Assembly (NCBI RefSeq): GCF_018143015.1
Contig: NC_054742.1
Coordinates: forward strand, 55,251,195-55,315,194
From: Lytechinus variegatus
Lineage: Eukaryota; Echinodermata; Echinoidea; Temnopleuroida; Toxopneustidae
Direction: 5' to 3'
DNA length: 64,000 nt
Of this stretch, positions 25,083 to 38,000 are shown piece by piece. The position numbers were made by a program, and so were the translations under genes. The notes beneath the pieces are model-generated. The model saw only the letters and a list, made by a program, of their open reading frames with translations, made no database searches and had not been told where the DNA came from. How positions within the stretch are numbered: position 1 is the first letter of the stretch; the number at the start of each line of letters is the position of its first letter.

Positions 25083-25461
25083 CGTGACGTCACAATTACA
25101 TGAAACGATCAGAATTAAGCGCACAAAGAATGGTTGCGCAAAGAGATACCAGTGATGCGTTCCATCCAAGCCAGTATGCGTTTAATGATGAGTTGCTAGG
25201 CAATGACGCGTAAATGATGCTAGTTTTAGAAGTCTATTGACACTTTCTTCTCCAAAATGATCAAAATTTCAAGTTAAAAATGTTTGATAGTATCCAAATA
25301 AGTAATCCAAATGAAAAATGAGTATATCCTTGATATTCACTATCCAGTTTCTGATGCAACCATATAAAACGTTTTCACAAAATGTCAGGAAACACGGTAA
25401 AATTGCACAAAATGTCAGAGCACTTTTAAAACACGTCCGACCTCTCCAACCTTAAAATTGC

Positions 25462-25875
25462 TGAAAGTCTACTTTGATACAAACGTGAACATGTGACGAA
25501 TGTGAACCTTGCTGGCAAGAAATCCTGGGATGGTATGTCCATCTGAAGGCTCAGTTCTTTGTTCTGTCCAACACTTCGGATGTGTAGGATGCATTTAGAA
25601 AGATTACTTTGATACAAGAAAATGAGTATGTCACAAATGTGAATTTCATTGGCAAGTATTTCTGGGATTGTACCGTACATCCCTCTGAAGACTGTAGTCT
25701 TGATTCTTTCCTACACAGCCTTGCTCAAAGACAATGCTGATTCAAAGAGATGAACCTTTTCTAAATGTGAACTTCACTAGCAAGAAATCTCTGGATTTGT
25801 ATGTCGAAGGCTCAAGTCTCGGTTCTATCCTACACTCTGGATGTGTGGCAGACATTTAAATAGATCACTTTCTAT
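25462..25875 (+). repeat. Copies 2-4 of the GTF2E2 3'-end tandem unit
   Basis: Three degenerate units of about 130 bp. Anchors are 'ctggcaagaaatcctggg' (25510), 'attggcaagtatttctggg' (25648) and 'actagcaagaaatctctgg' (25777), each followed by a 'gaaggctcagttctttgtt'-like block and a 'cggatgtgta'-like block. The fourth unit even keeps 'gctgattcaaagagatgaacc', the counterpart of the GTF2E2 stop-codon context. Confidence 0.75.
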
Positions 25876-28839
25876 TGTTGCACTTGGGGTGGCTACAGCC
25901 AGGCTTCAATGAAGAACTTAGTTATCACTGAGACACTTGCAAAGAACGTGCAGACGAGAACCTGATAAAAAAGGAAACTGAATTTTATACATCTTTCTCA
26001 AACACCACATCGAATTTAATACATCAAACATAGGACTATGTTCATATTCTACGCAAATGATGTGCTGAGGGAATCACTTTGATTAGTAGTTTTAATAAAC
26101 TAAGCATTGCCATATATGCAAAGAATTTAGAAAATCCTTGTGTGTAGATGTGAAGTGTTTACGTGAAGAAAGTGAAAGAAACTGAATATAATACATCTAA
26201 TTACTCGCAGTGTATGCTGAAAGATTTGGGAATCGCCCAAATAGTAAGATCTTTATTAAGATCTGTAAAGAGAAACATTCACAGCACACAAAATGCATAA
26301 CTTGGAAATGAAGATGAAACACTTAAATCCTGGAAATTCAATGTGCAGTTCTGGTTCACAGTTTTGGTAATCTTAGTTCCATGTGTTTTGGGGGCAAAAT
26401 GTATTTCAAGATAGAGACTGTAATGTGATTGTTTATCAATTATGATCCCATTTTTTCCAAGTTTTCTCCTAATATTAGAGAGATATATGGAACATGTACT
26501 GTGTAGAGAGTATGTATGTCTCAATATTATTGAGCTTGCAAATCAAATAACACATTTTTATCACAATAAAAGTAATTTTGCTGCTCAAAATAATGTTGAC
26601 TGAAAGGCATGTTCTGAATAGGGAAATCAGCAATTTATTAAGACCAGGAAAACTGTTCCTTTGTAAATGATCAGATACACCATGGCATTTGCTCTTGTCA
26701 TAACACCTGTATGTTCTCAGTTAGATGCACATATTAGGTGGAGATGACTATCATTGTATAAGAGGAAGGCTCTTTTAAGGAAGGTTTTAATGAAACAGTC
26801 AATTTGTTACTTTGTCTACTACAATTTGATTAATTTCAAAATTCCTTTTCCAGTCTTAGTTAGTGGCAGCTGCAAGAAACTGATTTACAATCACTATTTC
26901 GTAGATATCAATTTTTTCAATGAATTTTCCTTTTGAATGAACCAAACCAGCTATCAACTGAATGGTGGAAGAACAAGATTGGTAGAAGAGTCAAAATTGG
27001 TAGAGTCTAAAGCCCAGTGAACACATTGCAACAGCTCTGCACCTCCTATTTTACACGTCTATCATCTGTGCTGCAACAGCAGCACTGCAAATTGATGATG
27101 TCATCAACTTAAGGACTAATCTTCTAGCAGTATTTATCAAAATTGCAGAAAATTTGACATGTCAAATGTCCGAAATTTGGTCTGCAATCCCTCTGCAACA
27201 AATTGGATCGCAGTTGTGGCACATTGTAAAATGGCACACTCTACGATATAGTCCAATTGTGCTGCAGTGTGCGCTGGCTTAGGTGGAAACTCAACCAAAT
27301 TGTGGTTAGATAGACTGGTAGCAGGCAAGAGATGAGGGATTAGACTAAAGTAGAACATTGATGAAAAATTTTATTTTGTTTTAAGATTGTTCTTTGGGCC
27401 TGATGCTGCCATCATAAAAATGATGAAAAGTGGCTCATTATTGCCATTTATTTTAAAGCATGCATTTGGTAAATACTCAGACAAAATGATGAATTTTATA
27501 TTTGATAATTAAATAAAAGACAGGAAAATTGAATTATTATTTGCTTGAAATTCATTTTTATTCAAATAATGTACACATACAGTATCATCAACAATATTAC
27601 ATTTACACAATTAATTAAAAGCTCCAATGGAAGAAGCTCCCATGTAGTGCCCATAACAGTATGTCTGCCACCGTGTACATACATTCATACCTACTGACAA
27701 TCTCTTATATTAATAGAGATATTTAAAATCGAACAATTAAAAAAAAAGATAAATTTATAATTTTATTTTTGACATACCCTTTTAGAGAAGTTTGAACTAA
27801 ATGGAATAACGACCTGCCAAAATTATACTTACTATACATGTCTCCATCATAAAATTACAAGGATTTTTTTTCAGGTTAGATGGAATGTATTACCTGCCAA
27901 TTTAATTATTTGCTTTCATAATTCCTTAGGCCATTTTATGATAACCATATTTTTTTTTCAAAACAAGTTTTGAACATGGAAACCTGCACAAAATCTCATG
28001 CCTAACTTTCAAACTATGTACCCGAAAATGTTCACAAGAATTGTAGGGCACCCTCCCCCTAGCCTTTATATGGTTAAATCAAACTTTTGATTGTCAGAAA
28101 ATTTCATCACAATCATACATGTCTGTATTTCATAATTTTCATGCACAAAGTATGTAGATCAGATGATAATTTTTCATCTAAAAAAATGAATTCTATAGTA
28201 GTTTCCTGAAAGTTTGTCCCTGAAAATAATTAAAAGTTAGGAAGAACTTAAAAGAAAAGTTATTGGTTTAGCATGTTTTGACAAGTTCCCATGGACATCA
28301 AACAAAGTTCCAATTCCATCATTCTAGGATTAAATTTAACAAGTAATATTCAAATTTTAACTTCACTTTTAATATGTTTAGCATTTACATTGCAAATAAA
28401 TGACTCATTTACTCCAGATACATCCATGGGGCATCAAAGAGTTGTTGTATTTTTGCATATTTCCTTAGGTGTTTGTGTAATGTAATTTCACATCGTTCTA
28501 GAGCCAGAGTGTAGTTTTACAATTTTGTATGAGTATCACGAAATAAACACCGTATAATGAAACCTTAGTCATAATTCAATCTCTTGGATTGAAAATAAAA
28601 TACATTTTGAATCTTAAAATCCAGGGCAGGGACAGCATGAAAATTCCCTTTGTCGTCATCTTTGATGTGAATGCCTACAGACCTTCAGCAGTGATGTCAT
28701 CGCGCCACCATCTAAGAGGCTGTGGACAGTACCTGTTTGCAGCAGGCTCATCACTGACAACTCTGTATACCTATAGCCTTTGACTTTGAGGGAGAGGTGC
28801 TTTGAGATTATGACATCACATGCCTAAGATATATAAAGG

Positions 28840-28968
28840 ACCCTATTTCATTAAACTTGTTATCAACATGGATAACTGCTGGGATTCTCTGATAAATCAT
28901 AGCTTATAACAGTTGCCCGCCATTGACAATGATGGGTCTGTGTTGTGAAACTAGGTCCTGGCTCCAAA
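28840..28968. mobile_element. Small MITE
   Basis: 'ggaccctatttcattaaact' on the left and 'gttgtgaaactaggtcc' on the right form imperfect inverted ends around about 100 bp of non-coding sequence. Confidence 0.5.
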
Positions 28969-29063
28969 GTTTCAGACGTGTTATCTCTAATATAAATAAA
29001 CCAGGTTTAAGGCGGGTAATGACTACAAGGGGTCTTCTTAGAAGATAATATCAAACTCTTGCG

Positions 29064-32000
29064 TCAGTGACTCTCTCCTTTCTTGCCTGCCACCTGTAAT
29101 ACACAAACAGACAGAAACAGAAATATTGATAGGGAATGTTCATGCCTGTATGCAGCAGAATAGGGGTGAAGGGGGTAGTTGCCCCTCCCCTTCCCCCATC
29201 AGAGAGAATCTAAAATATAATGAATAAAATCATCTAATATATTGCAAATTTTCAAAAATATCAACTAAGTTCACACCAAATTAATCTAATTTCAATTTGA
29301 ATATGCATGGAAATTGCCTTTCATCAGCTAACTTAAATAGGTTCTTTAACATTTTGTATATTTTTATCCACCCCCCCCCCCCCCTGCCGAAAATGCGTAC
29401 GACCACATTAGTATTGGATAATGCAGGATGATGCTGCTGTCAATTTTGTAGACCCCCCCCCAAAAAAAATCATAAGATACAAGAAGACTCGTTTCTTTCC
29501 TATAAATTCAATTCTTCAAGTAACTGTTTCTCAAGTCACCGTTCTTAAAGACTCTTCAATCTCAGCAAAATTGTAGAAGAAATTGATCTGCAAAATTATT
29601 GACCAACTGCTCAACCACCCTAACTGACCGAGCCATATGCTGTTTCCCTTTCAAACTTGTCCAGTTGGGTTATAATTACATAACAATAGTCTTGTTTTTG
29701 TTTTGTTTGTTTGTGGTAACTCCCACAGGAACTCGACAGGACAGCATTTTTGCTGGTAAACACCAAGCTAGTATATAACCAATTACCTTGGAAACATTTT
29801 ACGTCTAGGTTAATCGGTCATAGTGGCTGACGTAATAGACAACAGATATCACTCTTGGGCCTTTTTATCAAAGTGGAGACAATGGCAGAGTTAGGATTCA
29901 AACTCACAACCTTGCGATTATGAATCCAATGCTCTAACCACTGGACCACACAACCCGAGTCCACAGAAACTATTTCTTTGGTGTGATAGCTGAAAAGATG
30001 GATACTGTATAGGGATCATGACTTACTCTCTTGAATTCATTCATGTTGGTAGTGTTAACTCGTACACCTATGAAGCTAAGGTAATTTATAACGGTTGTAT
30101 CCTCCCCGTCTTGGTTATCCAATACAAAAACCTGTACAAGAACAATGTGATAAATTTGGCCAATGACCGTCTGGTTCAAAACCCATACTAAGATACAATG
30201 CACGATTCTATATATTGAGCCAAAATTATCTATCGATTTGGCCTAAGAAATGATAAAGATTATGCGTCATTATTTGTTATATTTATGTGTTTGTGCTTCT
30301 TGGTTGCCTCTGATTTCATTTTCATTTCATATGTTTATTTATTATTACTTTATATCTTGCATTCTTTGTGTATTGTATGTTCATCTAATTATTTTCTTAC
30401 TTAAATATGAAAATGAAATTTAAATAAAACTTGAAAGCTTTGAAACATACAATTTGAAGTGAATTAATGATGACTAGTTATTGACAGCATATTTGTGAAA
30501 CCAGGCCCAGTCATTGATTGGATGAGGGTGAGAATGATACTCACAGTTACATCATGTACATTCTGAAACTTGACAAATCTCAGCGGAACTATTTCACCTG
30601 CAAGCTGTTCTGGTGTTAATCTGTGAAGATAATACAAAAAAAACATTAACTTTATGTCCAATCCATTACTTCAATAGTTTCAAATTACGGTCTTTGTTAC
30701 ATTAATCATCGCTCAGAATGCTTTTTGTTTTCATTTCATGTTCTATTTTCATAACTCAAGAAAAAAGGTGCAAATGAAAAATGAACAAATCACAGTTATC
30801 ATGTAATGACAAATAGGAGAGTTGTCCTTGCCACTTGTAACTATATACTCACCAAGATGCCAATTTGAAGTTGGTCAGATGCAATCGTAAAGTGTTTAAC
30901 ATACGCCAGAATGTTCAGGCTTGCATGAAGTTATATTCCTTTCATTACCACATGCTTTTTTTCAACACAGGAAACAACAAGTGGGACCAAACTATATTAT
31001 GGATGGGTATTTATCAGTAATTTTTGTGATCTTCATTAGCTCATTCTCTCTAATTATACATTTTATTGAAAAAACGTTCGGCAGATATCATTTCTTTATA
31101 GCTTTTATAATTCTGTGTCAGTTTTGCTCAATTCTATGAACATTTTCTTTTCTGATATTACCAGTTCTAGAGTTTATCTTTAAAAAATGCACATCTCCAA
31201 GAAAAAAAAGATACATTTGATGAACTCACATAATCTTTTGTGTAGGTTCCATCCTTTCTGCGGCATCAAAGTCTAATGTCTGTGGTTGATTGATGAAAAG
31301 TTTGACCACCTTTGGACCATTGGTGCTTGGCCCCAAAAGTTTTAAGGAATGGAGTTTCACATTTTGTTGAAAGGACATCTTAATTATGAGCTGCAAAATG
31401 AAAATGGTGATGAAAAGATGTCATTTCTTTGGTGCAGGGTAGTAAATGAAATTAAAGAACAATTACAACCATTCTCTGATTAAAATCATCTAGATTAGAG
31501 AACTGACTTCATATAACATTAACTATAATAGCATGTCCTATGTGATAAAAATATCAAAGATATACTTCAATTAACTATTTAGTGCAGGGAACCCATACTA
31601 ACAAGCTTTGCTTTCCAGTGGGTTCCTTTTTTTCATTTCTGTATATTATATTTTTGTGTTTTGCCTTATATAGTAACTTTTGTTGAATTTTGGAATGAAA
31701 AAATAATGCAATCAATCAATATAAAAAAATCATAGAACCAGAGGAATTTGACCTGCCCTCTACGGTTGATAACCAGCAATTCTACCACCAGTCAATTACT
31801 AGTCTATGGCATAATTACAATGAACTGGGAACAAATAAACATACTTCAGCTATTTTGATTATAATAAGAACTACAAATCACAGTTTGCCACTGGTAATAG
31901 ATTGGAATATCAAGGCTAACTAGGGAACTCTGAATAATGAGTAAAGAATATCAACATACCCTTTTCACTTCAAGGCAAATTTATTCCACAATACCATGAC

Positions 32001-35000
32001 CACAAGGACGTATTTTCTGACCTTTATTTTTTGTGGTCTAAAGCCAATTGTGACACAAAAAATAAATTGCATTGGTTGGCACATTAGGTGCCTAAAGCAT
32101 TCAGAAGTTATCATATTGGTCCGAATTCACAAAAGTGGTTTTGAAAACCCACAGTTGAGTCCATGGTTTACGCAGATTTCCTGTATAAATTACGCTTAAT
32201 TTAGCGCGTATCTGGCGCATGTATAAAAAATGTCCAATGCTGATGCTTGCTTTTGTCACGGTGCGCCAAATTGACACCTTTTACCATGGTTAGATATGCT
32301 ATTTTATTCACGAGTCCACTGTTTAAAGAGTGGACGCATGAACAAAACAGTGGACTCATGAATAAAATAGCCTATCTAACCATGGTAACAGGTGTCAATT
32401 CGGTGCACTGTGACAAAAGCACGCATCAGCACTGGACTTTTTTACACACGCGCCCAATACGCGCCAAATTAAGCGTAATTTATACATAAAATCTGCATAA
32501 CCATGGACTTAACCATGGGTTTTCAAAACCACCTTTGTGAATTCAGGCCATTCTGTCTGGATATACTTATAGCTTCCCTCACCATTAAAGCATGAGGAAT
32601 AATTAGAAAGATAAAGTAAACACACACACACACAAAACTGTAAACATATTCGGCTTCCCATAATTTTAGCAGAGATTGAATAGACCACGTTCAACTGGAC
32701 ACCAGAATCTAGGCCAAAGCGCTAAAGAGTTCAAGATTTCTTTTATCATTTCCTCAATGCCTTGATTGACATCAGTCTTTGTCATACAGACCTGTTCATC
32801 ACAGTCTGATTCTAAGAAGCTATCTCCTTTCTTGAGGCATCCATCTAGGCGATGATCATCACTCTCATTCAGGCATTCTGTATCCTGTTTATCTATCATG
32901 TTGTTCAACTCAATCTGATCAAAGAAGAAAAAAAAAATGATTTCAATTTGGTGTTGGTGCCCATTGTTCTGGGTTGTTTCTAGGCTGTAAGCATTAATTC
33001 AATTTGACACTTAAACATCCTATTCCATGTCTAGCATGAAGACTAGACTCTAACCCACTGTCTGTGAGCAGCCACAGTACAAGTAAAACTAGTCTCCTTC
33101 AGACTCAATATGTGCTTTACTGACTAGGCTGGGTTTTTTCTAAGATTGCATAAGACAAACTCATTCAAGCTTTTTTTTCTTTATTCTGTTTTCTTTCATC
33201 TTGAAGTTTGATTTAGTTTTTTGTTTTAATGAAATGATGATTCTTAACTCTATTTATTCTGTGGTTTGCCGCATCCATACCATACACTGAATTTTGTTTT
33301 CATGATTGATATATCTTGGGTGTGCACGTTTTAACAAGCCTTTTTATGGCTTATTTGTGCATGCCCCACTTTCATTCACTATTTTGTTAATCTATATTTT
33401 CATAAAGATGTGCCAATCATTATTTTTATCATTACCACTATTTGTTCAGGTTATGTTCTGTTGACACCTTTGCTTTGAGTTTTTGTTGTCATATTTTCTT
33501 TGCTTTGTGTATATAATTTTGTTCTCATTGTGTTCTTTTTAATGAATTTGAAAATAAATATTTGAATTGATTAATTCATTTAATTGAAAACATAATACCA
33601 TATGTCATTTGGAATAAAACACAACTCTAATAAATGAAATCACATATCAATTTTCATTTTCATTTATGGATACAACTCAAATATGTTCCTTGGACAAATT
33701 TTTCACGTTTAGTCCTATAAATATTGCCAGTGGTTTTATATCACTTGAGATAACCACGTCTTGCAAAGAGGGTAATACTCACGTATCCTGGAACACCTGA
33801 TCCTTCATCATCATCATCCCCAGCAACATAGTGTTGTTTGACCTTCGCCGTCAGCGCCGCTGGATCTGCTCCTTTCAGCATATCGATCTTAGCCCCGCCT
33901 TTCAGGAAGATGAATGTCGGCATGGCCGTCACACCGTACCTCTGTGCAGTCTCCTATACAGATAATAATAATAATGATGACAATGATAGTAATAACAAAC
34001 AAAATTTTTATAGTGCTTAATCCAATGCTTTTAAGTGCAGAATACTATCACCCAGGCTTAAGCATGGCTACCCTGATTGGGTGCTGAAGCATTCAAGTTA
34101 TTCCTCCCTACCGGGCACCTATTTTATCAAACTTGGGTGAAGACTAGAGAGGGGCAAATATAGATAAATGCCTTGCCAAAGGATGTGAATGCTATGGTGG
34201 GATTTGAACTCCGAACCTTGCGGTTCAAAGTCTGGAGAGTGGAGACTTAACCACTGAGTCATAACACCTCTCCAAGAGAGGAATAAATAACTATCTAACA
34301 GAAGTTTAAATTTCACTTTCGCTTATCCTATAGAGGATAAGCGGCTACTGCATTCTAAGACTTGCCACTAAAAGTTGAATTGCCGTTGGTATTAATTCTT
34401 GTTAAACACCACACGGCATCCAATGAAATTTATTGGTTAACATTGATGAACTTGTGTTGAGGGGCCAAATCTGCGGTAACTTCTTTCACCTACTACCGTA
34501 TTATAATACTGCTTCCAATCAAGAAGAAACCCTATTCAAATTTATGTTTCATATTATTTACTTGTTATCTTTATCAAGTTGGAAGCGTCTGTAATCTTGT
34601 TATTTGAAAGTCTGTCACCAAAGTCTATATTATACAATTTTCAATGGAACAGGGAATACACTGTTCGTGGTACTGTTACCTACCGTACATGCGTCAACGT
34701 CAACCTTTAGGAAAAGTGCATTGGGATGACTACCAGCCAATTGAGCAAAAACAGGAGCTATTGTGCGGCATGGTCCACACCTAGATGAAGATGAAACAGA
34801 ATAGGAAATCATAAAGGAGGTGTTTCATTTGATGTTTCATGTATCATGCTATGGGGTGATTTCACATGAAATTAAGATTATATTTGCACTCCTAGTACCT
34901 TTAAGGTCAAAGTGTAGAACAGTATTGAATTGATAGCAATATGGTATAGGAGTAGTTATATGAACCAGGGTATGTACATAGGGAGCATTTTCAAATATTT

Positions 35001-38000
35001 GTATACGAGTAGCCAGGGGCAAACCCTGTTGTAGTGGTCCACCTGCACTCCCCCAATCAGATATATAGGGAGGTAAGACCTGCTGGTCATATTGATTCAG
35101 TTCACTGTGTGCCAATAATTGAAATCAAAATTCATTTTGGTTTTATTAAAATATACTCATCAAAAGGTCTGGAGACTAACAATGTGAGTTCACAATCAAA
35201 AGCATAAAATATAACAGATGAAACAAATATATAACATGCAGTGACCATTATTTAACCAATTACAAAGAAAAAAAAAATGTGTTCCAAAATAAATATTATA
35301 ACAAAGTGAAATTAAAAGTGCATTGGCAAGGAAGTGTTTAGGTGCAAGAGTGACAGTCTTAGCTTTTAAAAATTGTGGAAATAAAGCTTCTTCTTCTTAT
35401 TCTGGAGACAGTACAGGACACTGTCTGATGTACTATACTGGTGAAGTTGGGTGTACAGGTAGAAAAGTTGAGTTATTTACCTATAGTGTTTATTTGACAT
35501 GATGATGATGATAATGATAATAACGATGAGAGTGAGCTTGTTCGATATACCGGTATTAGTAATACCGTTCGGTATGAAAGTCATACCGGTATGGATACCG
35601 CCGTTGAAATTTCAATACCGAAATACCGTCATACCAAAAGTTGAAAATATGATACCGGTATTTTCTTCTGTATTGTCGTTTATGGGTATTTTTACAGTAA
35701 AATTAAGCCAAAACAATAAGTTCTTTGGCTCTCTCAACGTATTTAATGAAACCAATAATCTAACCTCGAAATGAATACATCGCCCCTTAACTACTGTCTG
35801 AGCTCCGTTAGCCGCTGCATAAGGCCTCGGCCCCACCGCTACTGATACTGGGGTGCATGTCGGCTCACCTCCATGCACTCGTGTACACAGCTACAGTAAA
35901 CAACGAAGTCGACCGAGACGGAGAGCATTTCATGAAGAGTTTTTTTCAGTGGTTTCAACAACAGATTTGCTTTCCGCCAATCACATGCGAGGGTTTCCTA
36001 GCTTGTAACATCCCTCTACACAAACAAAATCACTGACAAAACTCTTTTTGAAACACTCCCTAGCCTGCCTTTTGACCACGTGGTGTATTGCGGGCTTCAA
36101 CAAAGTATCAACCTTGGCTTGGGGCGTTGACAGACAAACCACAGGGATTAACACTTGTTTTTTCTTTATGCAAGTTTTTTTTCTCGGACTGCTCTTAACT
36201 TGTATGGGAATGTCCACTATTTTTTTTTTTTTGGGGGGGGGGGTGCTGTGCATTGACAGACAAACCACAGGGATTAACACTTTTTTTTTCTTTATGCAAT
36301 GTTTTTTTCTGGACTGCTCTTGACTTGTTTCAATTATGACAAGTTTACTTTTATACTATAAGCCTGCTACAAAAATCGTCTGACCCCCCCAAAAAAAAAA
36401 AATAATAATAATACATAAATAAATACATAAAGAAAAAATAATACATTAATGAATAAATAAATTAAATATGAAAATAAAAAAAGACAGAAAATGTTGATAA
36501 CATTAACAGGAAAAAAAATGTTACGCCATCCCTCTTTGTTTATTTTGATCTGTGATGTGATCGTAAATGGAAGAAAGTGGCTGAGAATATTGATTAATGT
36601 GATTTGTGATGGGTGTTGTATCCGTTTTGTGCATGTGCGGTCATGAATAAAATAAAATAAACTATTGGATTGATTGTAATTTAAATTTATGATGGTCTCG
36701 TGGCGTGATAAGATGTTGATCAACTAAAATTTGGCATGTGTGAAAGATGAAATTGACAAAAAAGAGGGGAAGATCGAGATTCAGAGAAGAGGAGGATGTT
36801 GATTGTTCGTGGTATTCGGGGAGAGAATGGGCCGATGGGAAAGAGAGAGTGAAGAATTAAGGGGCTGGGGAGATAAAGGAAAACAAAAGCAAGAAAAAAT
36901 GAGTGAGAAAGAGGCAGCGGGGGATAAGAAGTTTAGGGGGAGGGTTTTACTTTTAGACAACGTGGAGATGTACAAGAGGGGTTCAACACAATGGACATTT
37001 ATAAGAAGTTATTTACGAGACGTCAAAATTTGAGGTCAACAAACTTTGAACCTTCGACGAACACGTGTTGATGTGAGTGGTAAACAAAAGGGGCGAATCC
37101 AAATGTGAATGAGTGGGGCCAGATCGGTGAAGGGAAAATCACGCATATATCCTTGACAGTTTTAGCAGGGAATTTTGGTGATTGGAAGTTAGGGCATGTA
37201 CACACGTTTAGCAAAGTAAGTAGCAGTGAGTTTGTGCGGTGTAGCATTTGGCAACTTGACTTATTCATTTCGTACGTACCATGTGCTTGCTGAGATAATT
37301 TTGCACATATGCACAGGTAATTCACAGCTCTCGCTGGGGAGAGAGCATGATCGTATAACTTTTGGTAAAGAAAGAGAAAGTTTTTGTCAATGAGAATGGA
37401 CCATGCTGAGCATTCCTCAGCTGACCACAAGCATCCCCCTCTTTATCCGAGGCCATATCAGGGCTAAACAAACATTGGACACTGTTTGCACAATAAATTG
37501 GGAATTTACTCGGTATTAGTCGGTATACCGGTATTGAAGCTATTAATTAGTAATACCGGTATTGAAAATATCAATACCGAAAAAGCTTAGATGAGAGTGA
37601 CCCATATATCTTGATATAATAAACAAAAAAAAATGATTTTTGGGGGGGCTAACTTGCATTTTGCCCTTGAAATATAATTTTGGCAAATAAAATTGGTCTC
37701 ACAACAATTCATATAACAAAAATATGTCTATCAATCATTTTTATATGGCTTAATACTCGCATGATCACAAAAGATAATAAAGGTTCACAAAACTGGTAAG
37801 CTTGCACATCCACGTGCACACTCCACTTTACAAGTACAATACACTCAGGGTGACCAGACATCCCATATTTCCTGGGATCGTCCCATATTTTGCTCCTTTG
37901 TCCCGACGTCCAGACAAATCTTCCCGGGACGCCTATTTATCCCGTATTTCAGAATATTGAACAAAATATATTTAAAAGTGACAAATTTTCATCAAATAAC

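Larger units (their letters stand above)
20517..25210 (-). mobile_element. Near-full-length two-ORF non-LTR retrotransposon (CR1/L2-like group)
   Basis: On the minus strand the order is 5' region, ORF1 (25082-24291), spacer, ORF2 (23921 to about 20891), 3' UTR, and a short tandem tail that reads ATTT on the plus strand at about 20519-20546. ORF2 is one protein interrupted by two frame changes (near 23000 and near 21300) with no internal stop inside the segments, so the copy is recent but probably inactive. Short-repeat 3' tails and an APE endonuclease plus RT are features of CR1/L2-type elements; the exact clade is undecided. No clear target-site duplication was found, and the 5' limit is approximate. 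It separates GTF2E2 from its downstream repeat copies. Confidence 0.92.
25211..29063. other. Region between the convergent GTF2E2 and TXNL1 genes
   Basis: Apart from the tandem copies at 25462-25875 and a MITE near 28840, this is AT-rich sequence in which I see no exon. It presumably includes the TXNL1 3' UTR, for which no single polyadenylation signal is convincing. Confidence 0.5.

Noticed and set aside
29890..29957. tRNA gene
   Set aside because: A and B boxes are present, but the arms do not pair as a tRNA and the sequence continues into a SINE body with a tail; the same holds for 18209 and 34190-34273.
35612..35878. Minus-strand 88-codon frame near the element end
   Set aside because: Lies across the inverted-repeat end of the 35536-37589 element and shows no recognisable domain.
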